From assembly GCA_036350795.1 (NCBI GenBank), contig JAZBNV010000035.1, forward strand, positions 1-64,000: 64,000 nucleotides of DNA. Reading direction: 5' to 3'. This document shows positions 8,432-16,265 of this stretch, piece by piece. Source of the stretch: JAUVKT01 sp036350795 (GTDB lineage: Bacteria > Bacteroidota > Bacteroidia > Bacteroidales > VadinHA17). The position numbers and the translations under genes are program-made. The notes beneath the pieces were generated by a model. It was not told the DNA's origin. It made no database searches and saw nothing but the letters and a program-made list of their open reading frames with translations. Numbering within the stretch: position 1 is the first letter of the stretch; each line of letters begins with the position of its first letter.

Positions 8432-8474
8432 CAGAGCAGGCAGATATTTAACTTAAGCAAATTCAGGAAGCTTT

Positions 8475-9101
8475 ATGAATCACGACTATAATACTCAGAG
8501 AAAAAGAATGGAATTACCCGAATATGGAAGGAATGTTCAAAAGATGATAGATCATATCAAGACAATTGAAGACAGGGATGAGAGGAACAAGGCTGCCAGG
8601 ACTATTATCCAGATAATGGGAAACCTTAATCCTAACCTTCGGGACGGAGGAGATATAAAACACAAGCTCTGGGACCATCTTACGATTATTTCAGGTTTTG
8701 AACTTGATATTGATTCGCCATATCCACCACCAAAAAAAGAAAAACTACTTGAAAAGCCTGACAGGGTAGATTATAAAAATGGTGAGGTTAAATACCTGCA
8801 TTACGGCAGGGTTGTTGAGATGATGGTTGAGGAAGCCGTTAAAATGCCCGAAGGCAAAGAGAGGGAATATCTCGCAGTCCTGATTGCCAACCAGATGAAG
8901 AAATCGGCAGCTGCATGGAACAGGGGGAATGTTTCTGACGATGTTATATTTAAGGATATCCTCGATCTCTCCGGAAATAAGCTGCTTATTCCTGCCGGCA
9001 CCAAATTGCTTGAGGTAAAAGAACTGATAGGGCCCCGGAAAAAGAAACCTGTTAAGCATACCGGCAAACAACCAAAGAAAAAACATCATAGCCGTTATTG
9101 A
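8475..9101 (+). CDS. DUF4290 domain-containing protein
   Basis: The protein has 208 residues and begins with the conserved block YNTQRKRMELPEYGRNVQKM, followed by helical segments with RNKAARTIIQIMGNLNPNLRD and KLWDHLTIISGFELDIDSPYP, as in the Bacteroidota family DUF4290. It ends in a very basic tail (GPRKKKPVKHTGKQPKKKHH). Its function is unknown. Its stop codon overlaps the murA start by one base (TGATG), and the DUF4290-murA arrangement is common in this phylum, so the two are probably translationally coupled. The basic tail suggests contact with nucleic acid or another acidic partner, which is inference. Confidence 0.88.
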   Translation: MNHDYNTQRKRMELPEYGRNVQKMIDHIKTIEDRDERNKAARTIIQIMGNLNPNLRDGGDIKHKLWDHLTIISGFELDIDSPYPPPKKEKLLEKPDRVDYKNGEVKYLHYGRVVEMMVEEAVKMPEGKEREYLAVLIANQMKKSAAAWNRGNVSDDVIFKDILDLSGNKLLIPAGTKLLEVKELIGPRKKKPVKHTGKQPKKKHHSRY

Positions 9102-10408
9102 TGAGTACATTTGTTATCGAAGGAGGCCTCAGGCTGAACGGATCGATAGAACCCCAGGGAGCAAAAAACGAAGCCCTGCAGATAATATGTGCATGCCTTT
9201 TAACCAGCGAAGAGGTAAACATATATAACCTTCCGGATATCAGGGATGTAAACAAGCTGATCGATCTTATTGCCGACATGGGGGTTGAAATTATACGTAA
9301 ATCAAGACACAGTATAAAAGTCAGGGCAATAAACCTTGATAAATCATTTCTTAATACCTCAGAATACATAGAAAGGAGCTCAGCCCTCAGAGGCTCTGTT
9401 ATGCTGATGGGACCATTGCTGGCCAGGGAGGGAACTGCCTCCATGCCAAAACCCGGCGGGGATAAAATTGGAAGAAGGAGGGTTGATACGCATTTTACAG
9501 GATTTGAAAAGCTGGGAGCCAGGTTTAACTACGATCCGGTCTCATCTATTTATCATGTAGAGGCAAAGGAGCTTAAGGGAAGCTATATGCACCTTGACGA
9601 GGCATCTGTAACGGGCACAGCAAACCTCGTAATGGCAGCCAGCCTGGCAAAGGGAACTACCACGATTTATAATGCGGCCTGTGAGCCCTACCTGCAGCAG
9701 TTGTGCAGGATGCTCGTAAGTATGGGGGCCAGGATAGAAGGAATAGGTTCCAACCTGCTTACAATTGAAGGGGTAAGCTCACTTAAAGGCTGTGACCATA
9801 CAATCCTGCCAGATATGATTGAAACAGGCTCCTTTATAGGTATGGCAGCTATGACGCAGAGCGAACTCACTATTAAAAACGTCTCCTATGATAACCTGGG
9901 AATAATTCCTTCCTCCTTCAGGAGACTGGGAATAAAACTTGAAAGGCGCGGTGATGATATTTATGTTCCCGAACAGGACAGTTATGAGATTGAATCTTAC
10001 ATTGACGGTTCAATTATGACCATTGCAGATGCAATATGGCCAGGACTTACCCCCGACCTTCTGAGTGTATTCCTGGTTACAGCCACCCAGGCAAAAGGAT
10101 CTGTGTTAATACACCAGAAGATGTTCGAAAGCCGGCTGTTCTTCGTAGATAAGCTTATTGATATGGGTGCCCAGATAATACTATGCGACCCTCACCGGGC
10201 AACCGTAATAGGGCACGACAGAAAGATAAAACTAAGAGCTACTGTTATGTCGTCGCCGGATATCAGGGCAGGAGTTGCCCTTCTTATTGCTGCGCTGTCG
10301 GCAGAAGGGACCAGCACTATTCATAATATTGAACAAATCGACCGTGGCTACCAGTATATCGACAAAAGACTGAATGAGCTTGGTGCAAATATTAAGAGAA
10401 TTGACTAG
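9101..10408 (+). CDS. murA: UDP-N-acetylglucosamine 1-carboxyvinyltransferase, Asp-type
   Basis: MurA transfers enolpyruvate from PEP to UDP-GlcNAc, the first committed step of peptidoglycan synthesis in the cytoplasm. The 435-residue protein has the EPSP-synthase-like double-domain fold, with QGAKNEAL near the N terminus (residues 19-26) and RAGVALLIAAL near the C terminus. The active-site loop reads PKPGGDKIGRRRVDTH, so residue 121 (codon 9461-9463) is Asp where most MurA enzymes have the catalytic Cys that fosfomycin alkylates. I start at the ATG (9101); a TTG one codon earlier is also open. It sits in a DUF4290-murA-ridA operon. Confidence 0.95.
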   Translation: MSTFVIEGGLRLNGSIEPQGAKNEALQIICACLLTSEEVNIYNLPDIRDVNKLIDLIADMGVEIIRKSRHSIKVRAINLDKSFLNTSEYIERSSALRGSVMLMGPLLAREGTASMPKPGGDKIGRRRVDTHFTGFEKLGARFNYDPVSSIYHVEAKELKGSYMHLDEASVTGTANLVMAASLAKGTTTIYNAACEPYLQQLCRMLVSMGARIEGIGSNLLTIEGVSSLKGCDHTILPDMIETGSFIGMAAMTQSELTIKNVSYDNLGIIPSSFRRLGIKLERRGDDIYVPEQDSYEIESYIDGSIMTIADAIWPGLTPDLLSVFLVTATQAKGSVLIHQKMFESRLFFVDKLIDMGAQIILCDPHRATVIGHDRKIKLRATVMSSPDIRAGVALLIAALSAEGTSTIHNIEQIDRGYQYIDKRLNELGANIKRID

Positions 10409-10428
10409 CTAGTATAGCAGTAAAATTA

Positions 10429-10824
10429 ATGAATATGGCTAATAAGGAAGTCACCCTGTTTAATACTTCAAACCTGCCTTTGCCCGGCGGACATTATTCG
10501 CAGGCAGTAATACACAATGGACTGATATATATTTCAGGTCAGCTACCCTTTAATCCATTTACGGGAGAAAAAGTTACAGGACCGATTGAGGAGCAAACAC
10601 AGCAGATACTCGATAATATTAATACCCTCCTTAAAGATGCCGGCTCATCGAAAAAAAAGGTCCTGAAATGCACAGTATATATTTCTGATATAAAATTATG
10701 GAGCCGGGTAAACGAGGTATATGCAAACTTCTTCGGCAAACATAAGCCGGCCAGGGCAGTAGTCCCGGTTAAAGACCTCCATTTTGGTTTTCTTATTGAA
10801 ATAGAAGCAATAGCGTCTCTTTAA
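10429..10824 (+). CDS. ridA: RidA/YjgF/UK114-family reactive intermediate deaminase
   Basis: The product has 131 residues, or 129 if started at the second ATG (10435). Family hallmarks are PGGHYSQAVIHNGLIYISGQ, the TQQILDNINTLLKDAGSS helix, VLKCTVYISD and the closing ARAVVPVKDLHFGFLIEIEAIA. RidA hydrolyses reactive enamine/imine intermediates made by PLP enzymes such as threonine dehydratase. The Arg that binds the carboxylate in canonical RidA is seen as the R of KPARAVV. It lies 20 bases after murA on the same strand and is followed by a perfect hairpin (10845-10866). Confidence 0.92.
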   Translation: MNMANKEVTLFNTSNLPLPGGHYSQAVIHNGLIYISGQLPFNPFTGEKVTGPIEEQTQQILDNINTLLKDAGSSKKKVLKCTVYISDIKLWSRVNEVYANFFGKHKPARAVVPVKDLHFGFLIEIEAIASL

Positions 10825-10844
10825 GCGAAAGATGATTTTGTGTT

Positions 10845-10876
10845 GGGACGCCAGGCCTGGCGTCCCTGTTATTTTT
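10845..10876 (+). terminator. Perfect hairpin terminator after ridA
   Basis: An 11-base perfect inverted repeat (GGGACGCCAGG / CCTGGCGTCCC, no loop bases) spans 10845-10866 and is followed by TGTTATTTTT. It probably ends the DUF4290-murA-ridA transcript. The U-tract is interrupted, so efficiency is uncertain. Confidence 0.65.
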
Positions 10877-10940
10877 GGAAGCTGATTGAACAAACGGCAT
10901 GGTTTTGCATTATAATTATATAAAATAATTTTAATAAGCT

Positions 10941-11738
10941 ATGGACCATAAGCAGATTTTTAAGAAGCTCTGGGAAGAGTACAGCTCTATAAACCCGAGT
11001 GCCAATACTATTCACCACTTACTCGGGGAAAAGGGAGAATCAATTGTAAATGATCATGTTGCTTTCAGAACTTACGATATTCCAGGTATAAACATAGAGT
11101 CTATGGCTCCTGTTTTTGTAAACGCAGGTTATGAGGCAAAAGGAGAATATTTCTTCGAGCAAAAAAGGCTCAAAGCAGTTCATTACGAGCACAAAAGCGA
11201 CAAACTTGCACCTAAAGTATTTATAAGTGAGCTAATTACATCGGATTTTAGCACCCTGGTACAGGACACGGCAAAAGAAGTCGCTGATGCAACACTAAAA
11301 GCCATCGCTAAGGGGGAAGAGCTTATTTTTGCTCTTAAGCCCTGGGATATCAGCTACAAAAAATATATAAAACTCCTCGGGGAATCAGAATACGCTGCAT
11401 GGATGTATGTATGGGGATTCAGGGCTAACCACTTTACGATATTTATCAACTACCTGGAAAAAATCGATAGCATAGAATCACTGAATACTTTCCTGAAGGA
11501 AAAGGGGTATAAATTGAATACCTCAGGTGGTGAAATAAAGGGTACCCGCGAACAGCTCCTTAAGCAGTCGTCAACCCTGGCCGACATGGTAGCAGTTGAG
11601 TTTACCGAAGGAAGTTATAATATTCCATGCTGTTATTATGAATTTGCAGAACGCTTCGAGAAATCTCCCGGAGAGCTTTATAATGGCTTTATTGCCAGTT
11701 CGGCTGATAAGATATTTGAAAGTACAGACGCAAGGTAA
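10941..11738 (+). CDS. DUF1338 family protein (HglS/YdcJ-like)
   Basis: The protein has 265 residues with the DUF1338 signature near the N terminus (VNDHVAFRTYDIPGINI), an EYFFEQKRLKAVHYEH segment, then RANHFTIFINYLE and a C-terminal VEFTEGSYNIPCCYYEFAER. The family has a vicinal-oxygen-chelate-like fold; some members are metal-dependent 2-oxoadipate dioxygenase/decarboxylases of D-lysine catabolism. His in NDHVAFR, His in ANHFTIF and Glu in VEFTEG are the likely metal ligands. No lysine-degradation genes lie nearby, so the substrate is open. It stands alone between the ridA terminator and grpE. Confidence 0.82.
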   Translation: MDHKQIFKKLWEEYSSINPSANTIHHLLGEKGESIVNDHVAFRTYDIPGINIESMAPVFVNAGYEAKGEYFFEQKRLKAVHYEHKSDKLAPKVFISELITSDFSTLVQDTAKEVADATLKAIAKGEELIFALKPWDISYKKYIKLLGESEYAAWMYVWGFRANHFTIFINYLEKIDSIESLNTFLKEKGYKLNTSGGEIKGTREQLLKQSSTLADMVAVEFTEGSYNIPCCYYEFAERFEKSPGELYNGFIASSADKIFESTDAR

Positions 11739-11796
11739 AAGATAAATGATTGTACTTCCTGCTCAAGGTCCTTTTGTTCGATTTCCGCTACCTGCC

Positions 11797-11841
11797 TGAC
11801 ACTGTCATTTTGTCCAGCCCTTGCTTATGGCAGAATATTTG
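11797..11841 (+). promoter_or_regulatory. Putative heat-shock promoter/operator upstream of grpE
   Basis: The motif TGTCATTTTGTC lies at 11803-11814 and its left part also forms the palindrome TGACACTGTCA (11797-11807). A closely similar motif, TGTCATTATGTC, is present twice upstream of hsp20 (37257 and 37289). The TTTG inside the motif (11809-11812) followed by AATATTTG (11834-11841) after 21 bases resembles a -33/-7 pair, so the motif may overlap the promoter. The grpE ATG is 36 bases further on. A role in heat-shock control is inference. Confidence 0.4.
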
Positions 11842-11877
11842 CTCCTTAGCAATAGGTTATTAAAAAATAAATAATTG

Positions 11878-12531
11878 ATGGCTACTGGTAAAGAATCTGA
11901 GAAAGATAAAAAGATGGCAGGAAAGAAGACTGAAAAAGCTGACAATAAGAATATTAAGGATGGTAATATAAAAGCCACCACCAAAGATAAACCTGGAAAA
12001 ACAGGTAAATCGGATACTCAGGCTGCAGAAAAGACAAAGGATGCAGCTGAAAATGAAGAAAAGAAGACTGACAATAAGGTCGGTACAGAACCTACCCTGG
12101 AAGAAAAATTGGCAGAAAGCCAGGATAAATATCTTCGTTTATCTGCCGAGTTTGATAACTATCGAAAAAGAACCCTTAAGGAGAAGATGGAACTGACCAA
12201 AAGTGCAGGTGAATCAATTCTTCAGAATATTCTTCCGGTAATGGATGACTTTGACAGGGCCCTGCAATTAATGGAGAGTGCAACAGACTGTGCTTCGATG
12301 AAACAGGGGATAGACCTGATATACATTAAATTCCAGGAGTTCCTTAAGGCTAATGGCATTAAGGAGATAGAAGCCGTAAACAAGGAATTTGATACAGATC
12401 TTCACGAAGCTATTACCAAGATACCTGCTCCTGACAAGAAACTTAAAGGGAAGGTTGTTGACGTTGTTCAGAAGGGATATTACCTGAACGACAAGATAAT
12501 ACGCTATGCCAAGGTAGTGGTAGGAGAGTAA
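11878..12531 (+). CDS. grpE: Nucleotide exchange factor GrpE
   Basis: GrpE releases ADP from DnaK and is a thermosensor of the cytoplasmic chaperone cycle. The 217-residue protein has a long, charged, low-complexity N-terminal tail (about residues 1-75, rich in Lys, Glu, Asp and Thr), then a coiled-coil (ESQDKYLRLSAEFDNYRKRT), the dimer core (VMDDFDRALQLMES) and the beta domain with DLHEAITKIPAP and VVQKGYYLNDKIIRYAKVVV. The start is the ATG at 11878 rather than the preceding TTG. It lies 82 bases upstream of dnaJ; dnaK is not in this window. Confidence 0.95.
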   Translation: MATGKESEKDKKMAGKKTEKADNKNIKDGNIKATTKDKPGKTGKSDTQAAEKTKDAAENEEKKTDNKVGTEPTLEEKLAESQDKYLRLSAEFDNYRKRTLKEKMELTKSAGESILQNILPVMDDFDRALQLMESATDCASMKQGIDLIYIKFQEFLKANGIKEIEAVNKEFDTDLHEAITKIPAPDKKLKGKVVDVVQKGYYLNDKIIRYAKVVVGE

Positions 12532-12568
12532 TAATAGTAGAGAGTAGATGGGTGGAGGGTTGATGAGA

Positions 12569-12601
12569 ATAACCCGGAACTCATAACGCATAACCCGGAA
12601 C
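12569..12601. repeat. Two direct copies of ATAACCCGGAAC between grpE and dnaJ
   Basis: ATAACCCGGAAC occurs at 12569-12580 and 12590-12601, 21 bases apart start to start (two helical turns), just before dnaJ at 12614. The preceding 30 bases are purine-rich simple sequence. This may be degenerate intergenic repeat rather than an operator. Confidence 0.6.
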
Positions 12602-12613
12602 AATTAAAACAGG

Positions 12614-13759
12614 ATGGCAAAAAGAGATTATTATGAAATACTGGGGGTATCGAAGGGTGCCGGTAAGGATGAAATAAAAAAAGCTTACCGGCAGCAGGCA
12701 TTGAAATACCATCCTGACAAAAATCCGGGAGACAAAGAAGCTGAGGAGAAGTTTAAGGAAGCAGCAGAAGCATACGAGGTGCTGAGCGATGAAAATAAGC
12801 GCGCCAGGTACGACAGGTATGGCCATGCAGGTATGGGCAATGGTGCCGGTTTTGGCGGTGGGGGAATGACAATGGAAGATATCTTTTCGTCATTCGGAGA
12901 TATTTTTGGCGACGCTTTCGGTGGATTTGGTGGTTTCGGCGGTTTTGGGAGCCAGAGAGAAAGAGTTAACAGGGGCTCAAATCTGAGGGTCAAGGTTAAA
13001 CTTAACCTGGAAGAAATCTCAAACGGCGTTGAAAAAAAGATCAGGGTGAATAAATATCTGTCCTGCTCTGCCTGCGGTGGTTCAGGAGCTGCCGACAGCA
13101 ATTCCTACAGCACATGCTCAACATGTCACGGACAGGGAAGAGTTACCCGCGTAACCAACACAATACTTGGACAGATGCAAAGTGCACAGACATGCCCGTC
13201 GTGTGGAGGAGAGGGTAAGATAATCACTAAAAAATGTACCAGTTGCCATGGTGAAGGGATCGTAAAGGAAGAAGAGGTAATAAGCATAAAGATACCGGCA
13301 GGAGTTGGAAAAGGAATGCAAATGACGGTAAACGGTAAGGGCAACGCAGCCCGTCGCGGAGGGGTACCGGGAGATCTGCTGGTAATGATTGACGAAGTTG
13401 AGGACGACAGGCTTATCCGTGAAGGGAACGACCTTATATATAATCTTTTTATTAGTGTTCCTGATGCTGTACTTGGCACCCAGGTAGAAATACCAACAGT
13501 TGGGAATAGCGTAAAAATAAAAATTGAGCCGGGCACCCAGCCCGGAAGGATTCTCCGTCTAAGGGGGAAGGGTGTTCCCGATGTCAATGGCTATGGCAGG
13601 GGTGATCTCCTGGTTAATGTAAATGTATGGATTCCAAAGGACGTAAACCCCGAGGAAAAGAAATTCATGGAAAAGTTCAGGACTTCAGACTCCTTTAAAC
13701 CAAAACCCGATAAAGGCGACAAGGGCTTCTTTGAAAGGATGAAATCATACTTTGAATAG
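12614..13759 (+). CDS. dnaJ: Chaperone protein DnaJ
   Basis: A full-length type-I DnaJ of 381 residues: J domain (about 4-68) with the HPD motif at 33-35 that stimulates DnaK ATPase, a Gly/Phe-rich linker (about 72-120), and a zinc-binding domain with four CxxCxGxG-type repeats (CSACGGSG, CSTCHGQG, CPSCGGEG, CTSCHGEG). Two beta-sandwich client-binding domains follow to the C terminus. It delivers unfolded proteins to DnaK in the cytoplasm. It follows grpE, and the pair probably shares the heat-shock-type promoter upstream of grpE. Confidence 0.97.
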   Translation: MAKRDYYEILGVSKGAGKDEIKKAYRQQALKYHPDKNPGDKEAEEKFKEAAEAYEVLSDENKRARYDRYGHAGMGNGAGFGGGGMTMEDIFSSFGDIFGDAFGGFGGFGGFGSQRERVNRGSNLRVKVKLNLEEISNGVEKKIRVNKYLSCSACGGSGAADSNSYSTCSTCHGQGRVTRVTNTILGQMQSAQTCPSCGGEGKIITKKCTSCHGEGIVKEEEVISIKIPAGVGKGMQMTVNGKGNAARRGGVPGDLLVMIDEVEDDRLIREGNDLIYNLFISVPDAVLGTQVEIPTVGNSVKIKIEPGTQPGRILRLRGKGVPDVNGYGRGDLLVNVNVWIPKDVNPEEKKFMEKFRTSDSFKPKPDKGDKGFFERMKSYFE

Positions 13760-13809
13760 AGTTCGCCGGCCGCTCAGGTCATTTCACCGGGTAAAACAGG
13801 TGATATAAC

Positions 13810-13858
13810 AATTAGCCCTTCCCGATTGATTCTGAAAGGGCTAATTATATTATATTTG
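13810..13858 (+). terminator. Hairpin after dnaJ, followed by a -7 box for the ABC transporter operon
   Basis: AATTAGCCCTT (13810-13820) pairs perfectly with AAGGGCTAATT (13836-13846), a stable 11-bp stem after dnaJ. Only an AT-rich tail follows, not a clean U-tract. TATATTTG at 13851-13858 fits the Bacteroidota -7 box and lies 26 bases before the start of the ABC ATPase gene, so the hairpin may also sit in that promoter. Confidence 0.5.
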
Positions 13859-13884
13859 ACATGCAAACCAGATAATTTATCAGT

Positions 13885-14808
13885 ATGACACTATTAAAAG
13901 CAGAGAATGTCAGGAAACAGTATAGTAATCACCTGGCTCTGGATGATGTATCTGTAAACATCCCGGATAAGAGTATCTACGGACTCCTTGGGCCTAATGG
14001 TGCAGGCAAAACCACCCTTCTCAGGATAATAAACCAGATAACGGCCCCGGACAGTGGAACAGTCTTTCTTGATGGTCACAGGCTGGGCCCTTCTGACCTG
14101 GCGAATATTGGTTACCTGCCTGAAGAGCGAGGGCTTTATAAGAAAATGAAAGTTGGAGAACAGTCTATTTACCTTGCCATGCTGAAGGGACTGTCAAGAC
14201 AGGAAGCCATAGGCAGGTTAAAAAAATGGTTTACGAAGTTTGAAATCATAGACTGGTGGGATAAGAAGGTTGAGGAACTATCGAAGGGAATGCAGCAGAA
14301 AATACAGTTTGTAACAACAGTATTGCACGAACCAAGATTATTGATATTCGATGAGCCATTCAGCGGATTTGATCCAATAAACGCTAACCTGCTGAAACAG
14401 GAAATACTTGATTTAAGGGATAAAGGATCTACGATTATTTTCTCAACACATAATATGGGCTCGGTTGAAGAACTATGTGATCATATTACACTTATTGACA
14501 GATCAAAAACCATACTTGAAGGCTCTGTATCGCAGATAAGAAATGAATGGGCTGCCAATGAATACCTGGTTGAGTTTAAGGGCAGAGCGGAAGTTAAAGA
14601 TAATTCTGTCTACAAAGTGCTGTCAAAGGAGGAAGATAAAGATGTGTCCAGGATACATCTTAAGTCTTCGGGAGACAAGGATGTCAACCATATTGTGGGT
14701 GATATGCTTAAAGCAGGAAACCTCTTATCATTTAACCCTGCCTTACCCTCGATGAACGAGATATTTATAAGAGTGGTTGAAGCAAACTCTGATAAGTTGA
14801 ATAACTAA
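13885..14808 (+). CDS. ABC transporter ATP-binding protein (NatA-like)
   Basis: The product has 307 residues. The N-terminal 220 form a complete ABC ATPase: Walker A GPNGAGKTT (about 37-45), signature LSKGMQQK, Walker B LLIFDEPFSGFDP and the H-loop STHNMGS. The C-terminal 80 residues match the DUF4162-type accessory region of NatA-like subunits. It energises the permease encoded 13 bases downstream, with which it forms a transporter of the Na+-efflux/drug-export type. The substrate cannot be told from sequence. A TATATTTG promoter box lies 27 bases upstream. Confidence 0.92.
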   Translation: MTLLKAENVRKQYSNHLALDDVSVNIPDKSIYGLLGPNGAGKTTLLRIINQITAPDSGTVFLDGHRLGPSDLANIGYLPEERGLYKKMKVGEQSIYLAMLKGLSRQEAIGRLKKWFTKFEIIDWWDKKVEELSKGMQQKIQFVTTVLHEPRLLIFDEPFSGFDPINANLLKQEILDLRDKGSTIIFSTHNMGSVEELCDHITLIDRSKTILEGSVSQIRNEWAANEYLVEFKGRAEVKDNSVYKVLSKEEDKDVSRIHLKSSGDKDVNHIVGDMLKAGNLLSFNPALPSMNEIFIRVVEANSDKLNN

Positions 14809-14821
14809 AAACCCCTGAACC

Positions 14822-16180
14822 ATGTCCAAAACATCAATTATAATAAAAAGAGAATATACATCAAGGGTTAAGAAGAAATCCTTCATTATTATGACCCTGC
14901 TAACCCCCTTAATCTTTGCTGCACTTATGGTTGTGCCGGCCCTGATTATGCAAAACGAAGATCAGGATTTTAAAAAGATAGCGGTAGTTGAAGATGGCAG
15001 CGACCTTTTTAAGGATGTGATACCAGACACCAGGCATTTGGATTTTGAGTACCTCGGTGATGTGGATGTTAACCAGCTTAAAAATACTTTCGAGGAGGCA
15101 GGTTACTACGGTATTCTATACCTCTCTCCTACCCTGGTGAATGTACCTAATGCTGCACAGATAATCTCATCAAGTCAGCCTCCGCTGGATATGCTGGAGT
15201 ATATTGAAAGAACTCTTGAGAAGTATCTTGAGAGTGAAAAAATGGCCGAATATGAAATTGAGAACCTGGATGAGATACTCAAGAGCGTCAAAACAAGCGT
15301 AAGGGTGCAAACCATCCGGATTGACGATAAGGGAGAAACAAAGGAAACCAATACCGGTATTGCAATGGGCCTGGCCTATATAGGCGCCTTCCTGATGTAC
15401 ATGATTGTATTGCTCTACGGGGTACAGGTAATGCGTGGTGTGTTCGAGGAAAAGAATAACAGGATTGTTGAAGTAATAATATCTTCTGTAAAACCGGTAC
15501 AACTGATGATGGGTAAAATTATCGGCATTGCACTGGTAGGTCTTACACAGTTTGCAATCTGGATAGTACTTATGGCTGGCATAGCAATAGGAGTTCAGAA
15601 AGCTTTCCTGCCCGATGATACATCCATGCTTACAGAGCAGGTTACACAGAGCGTTATGGAACAATCTCCCCAGGCTGCTGAAATGATAGAGGAAAGCATT
15701 GCAGGCCAGGGTCAGAATGAAGAATTTACAAGGCTCTTCAACAACCTTATGAATTTTAACTGGGGAATGGTAATAATCTCCTTCTTCCTGTATTTCATTT
15801 TCGGCTACCTGCTTTATGCAGCCATATTTGCAGCAATTGGTTCAGCTGTTGATACGGAAACCGATACACAGCAATTTATGTTCCCGATTATGCTACCAAT
15901 AATACTGGGACTCTTTATCGCCATGGGTACCATGCAGAACCCGGAAAGCTCACTGTCATTCTGGGGATCAATAATTCCTTTTACCTCTCCTATTGTGATG
16001 ATGGCGCGAATACCCTTCGATGTACCTGTATGGGAACTCGTATTATCTGTTAGCCTGCTGGCAGCTACATTCTTTGCAACAGTATTCCTGGCCGCGAAGA
16101 TCTATCGCACAGGCATATTGATGTACGGTAAGAAAGTTACCTTTAAGGAAATGATAAAGTGGGTAAGGTATAAAGGCTAA
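14822..16180 (+). CDS. ABC-2 type transporter permease (NatB-like)
   Basis: The protein has 452 residues with the ABC-2 layout: one N-terminal helix after a basic start (KREYTSRVKKKSFIIMTLLTPLIFAALMVV), a large extracytoplasmic domain (about 45-175), then a membrane domain with about five helices, including MRGVFEEKNNRIVEVIISSVKPVQLMMGKIIG, the coupling segment typical of NatB/CcmB-like permeases. A polar insertion (about 265-310) separates two helices. It pairs with the ATPase directly upstream, forming an exporter of unknown substrate. Confidence 0.9.
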   Translation: MSKTSIIIKREYTSRVKKKSFIIMTLLTPLIFAALMVVPALIMQNEDQDFKKIAVVEDGSDLFKDVIPDTRHLDFEYLGDVDVNQLKNTFEEAGYYGILYLSPTLVNVPNAAQIISSSQPPLDMLEYIERTLEKYLESEKMAEYEIENLDEILKSVKTSVRVQTIRIDDKGETKETNTGIAMGLAYIGAFLMYMIVLLYGVQVMRGVFEEKNNRIVEVIISSVKPVQLMMGKIIGIALVGLTQFAIWIVLMAGIAIGVQKAFLPDDTSMLTEQVTQSVMEQSPQAAEMIEESIAGQGQNEEFTRLFNNLMNFNWGMVIISFFLYFIFGYLLYAAIFAAIGSAVDTETDTQQFMFPIMLPIILGLFIAMGTMQNPESSLSFWGSIIPFTSPIVMMARIPFDVPVWELVLSVSLLAATFFATVFLAAKIYRTGILMYGKKVTFKEMIKWVRYKG

Positions 16181-16192
16181 AATATGTTTATT

Positions 16193-16244
16193 AATGTAAT
16201 GGTTTAAGTTTTAAGATGTTTCTTAGCTCTTAAACCATTAACAT
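16193..16244 (+). repeat. Long inverted repeat before the sigma-54-type regulator gene
   Basis: TAATGGTTTAAG (16197-16208) is matched by CTTAAACCATTA (16229-16240), a perfect 12-bp stem that can be extended by ATGT/ACAT flanks with one bulge. It lies between the permease stop (16180) and the regulator ATG (16266). There is no U-tract, so it may be a weak terminator, an mRNA structure or a regulator binding site. Confidence 0.6.
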
Positions 16245-16265
16245 TTAGGAATTAAACCAAAGAAT

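Noticed and set aside
12685..13101. Long antisense ORF in dnaJ
   Set aside because: It is the reverse image of the Gly/Phe-rich coding sequence of dnaJ.
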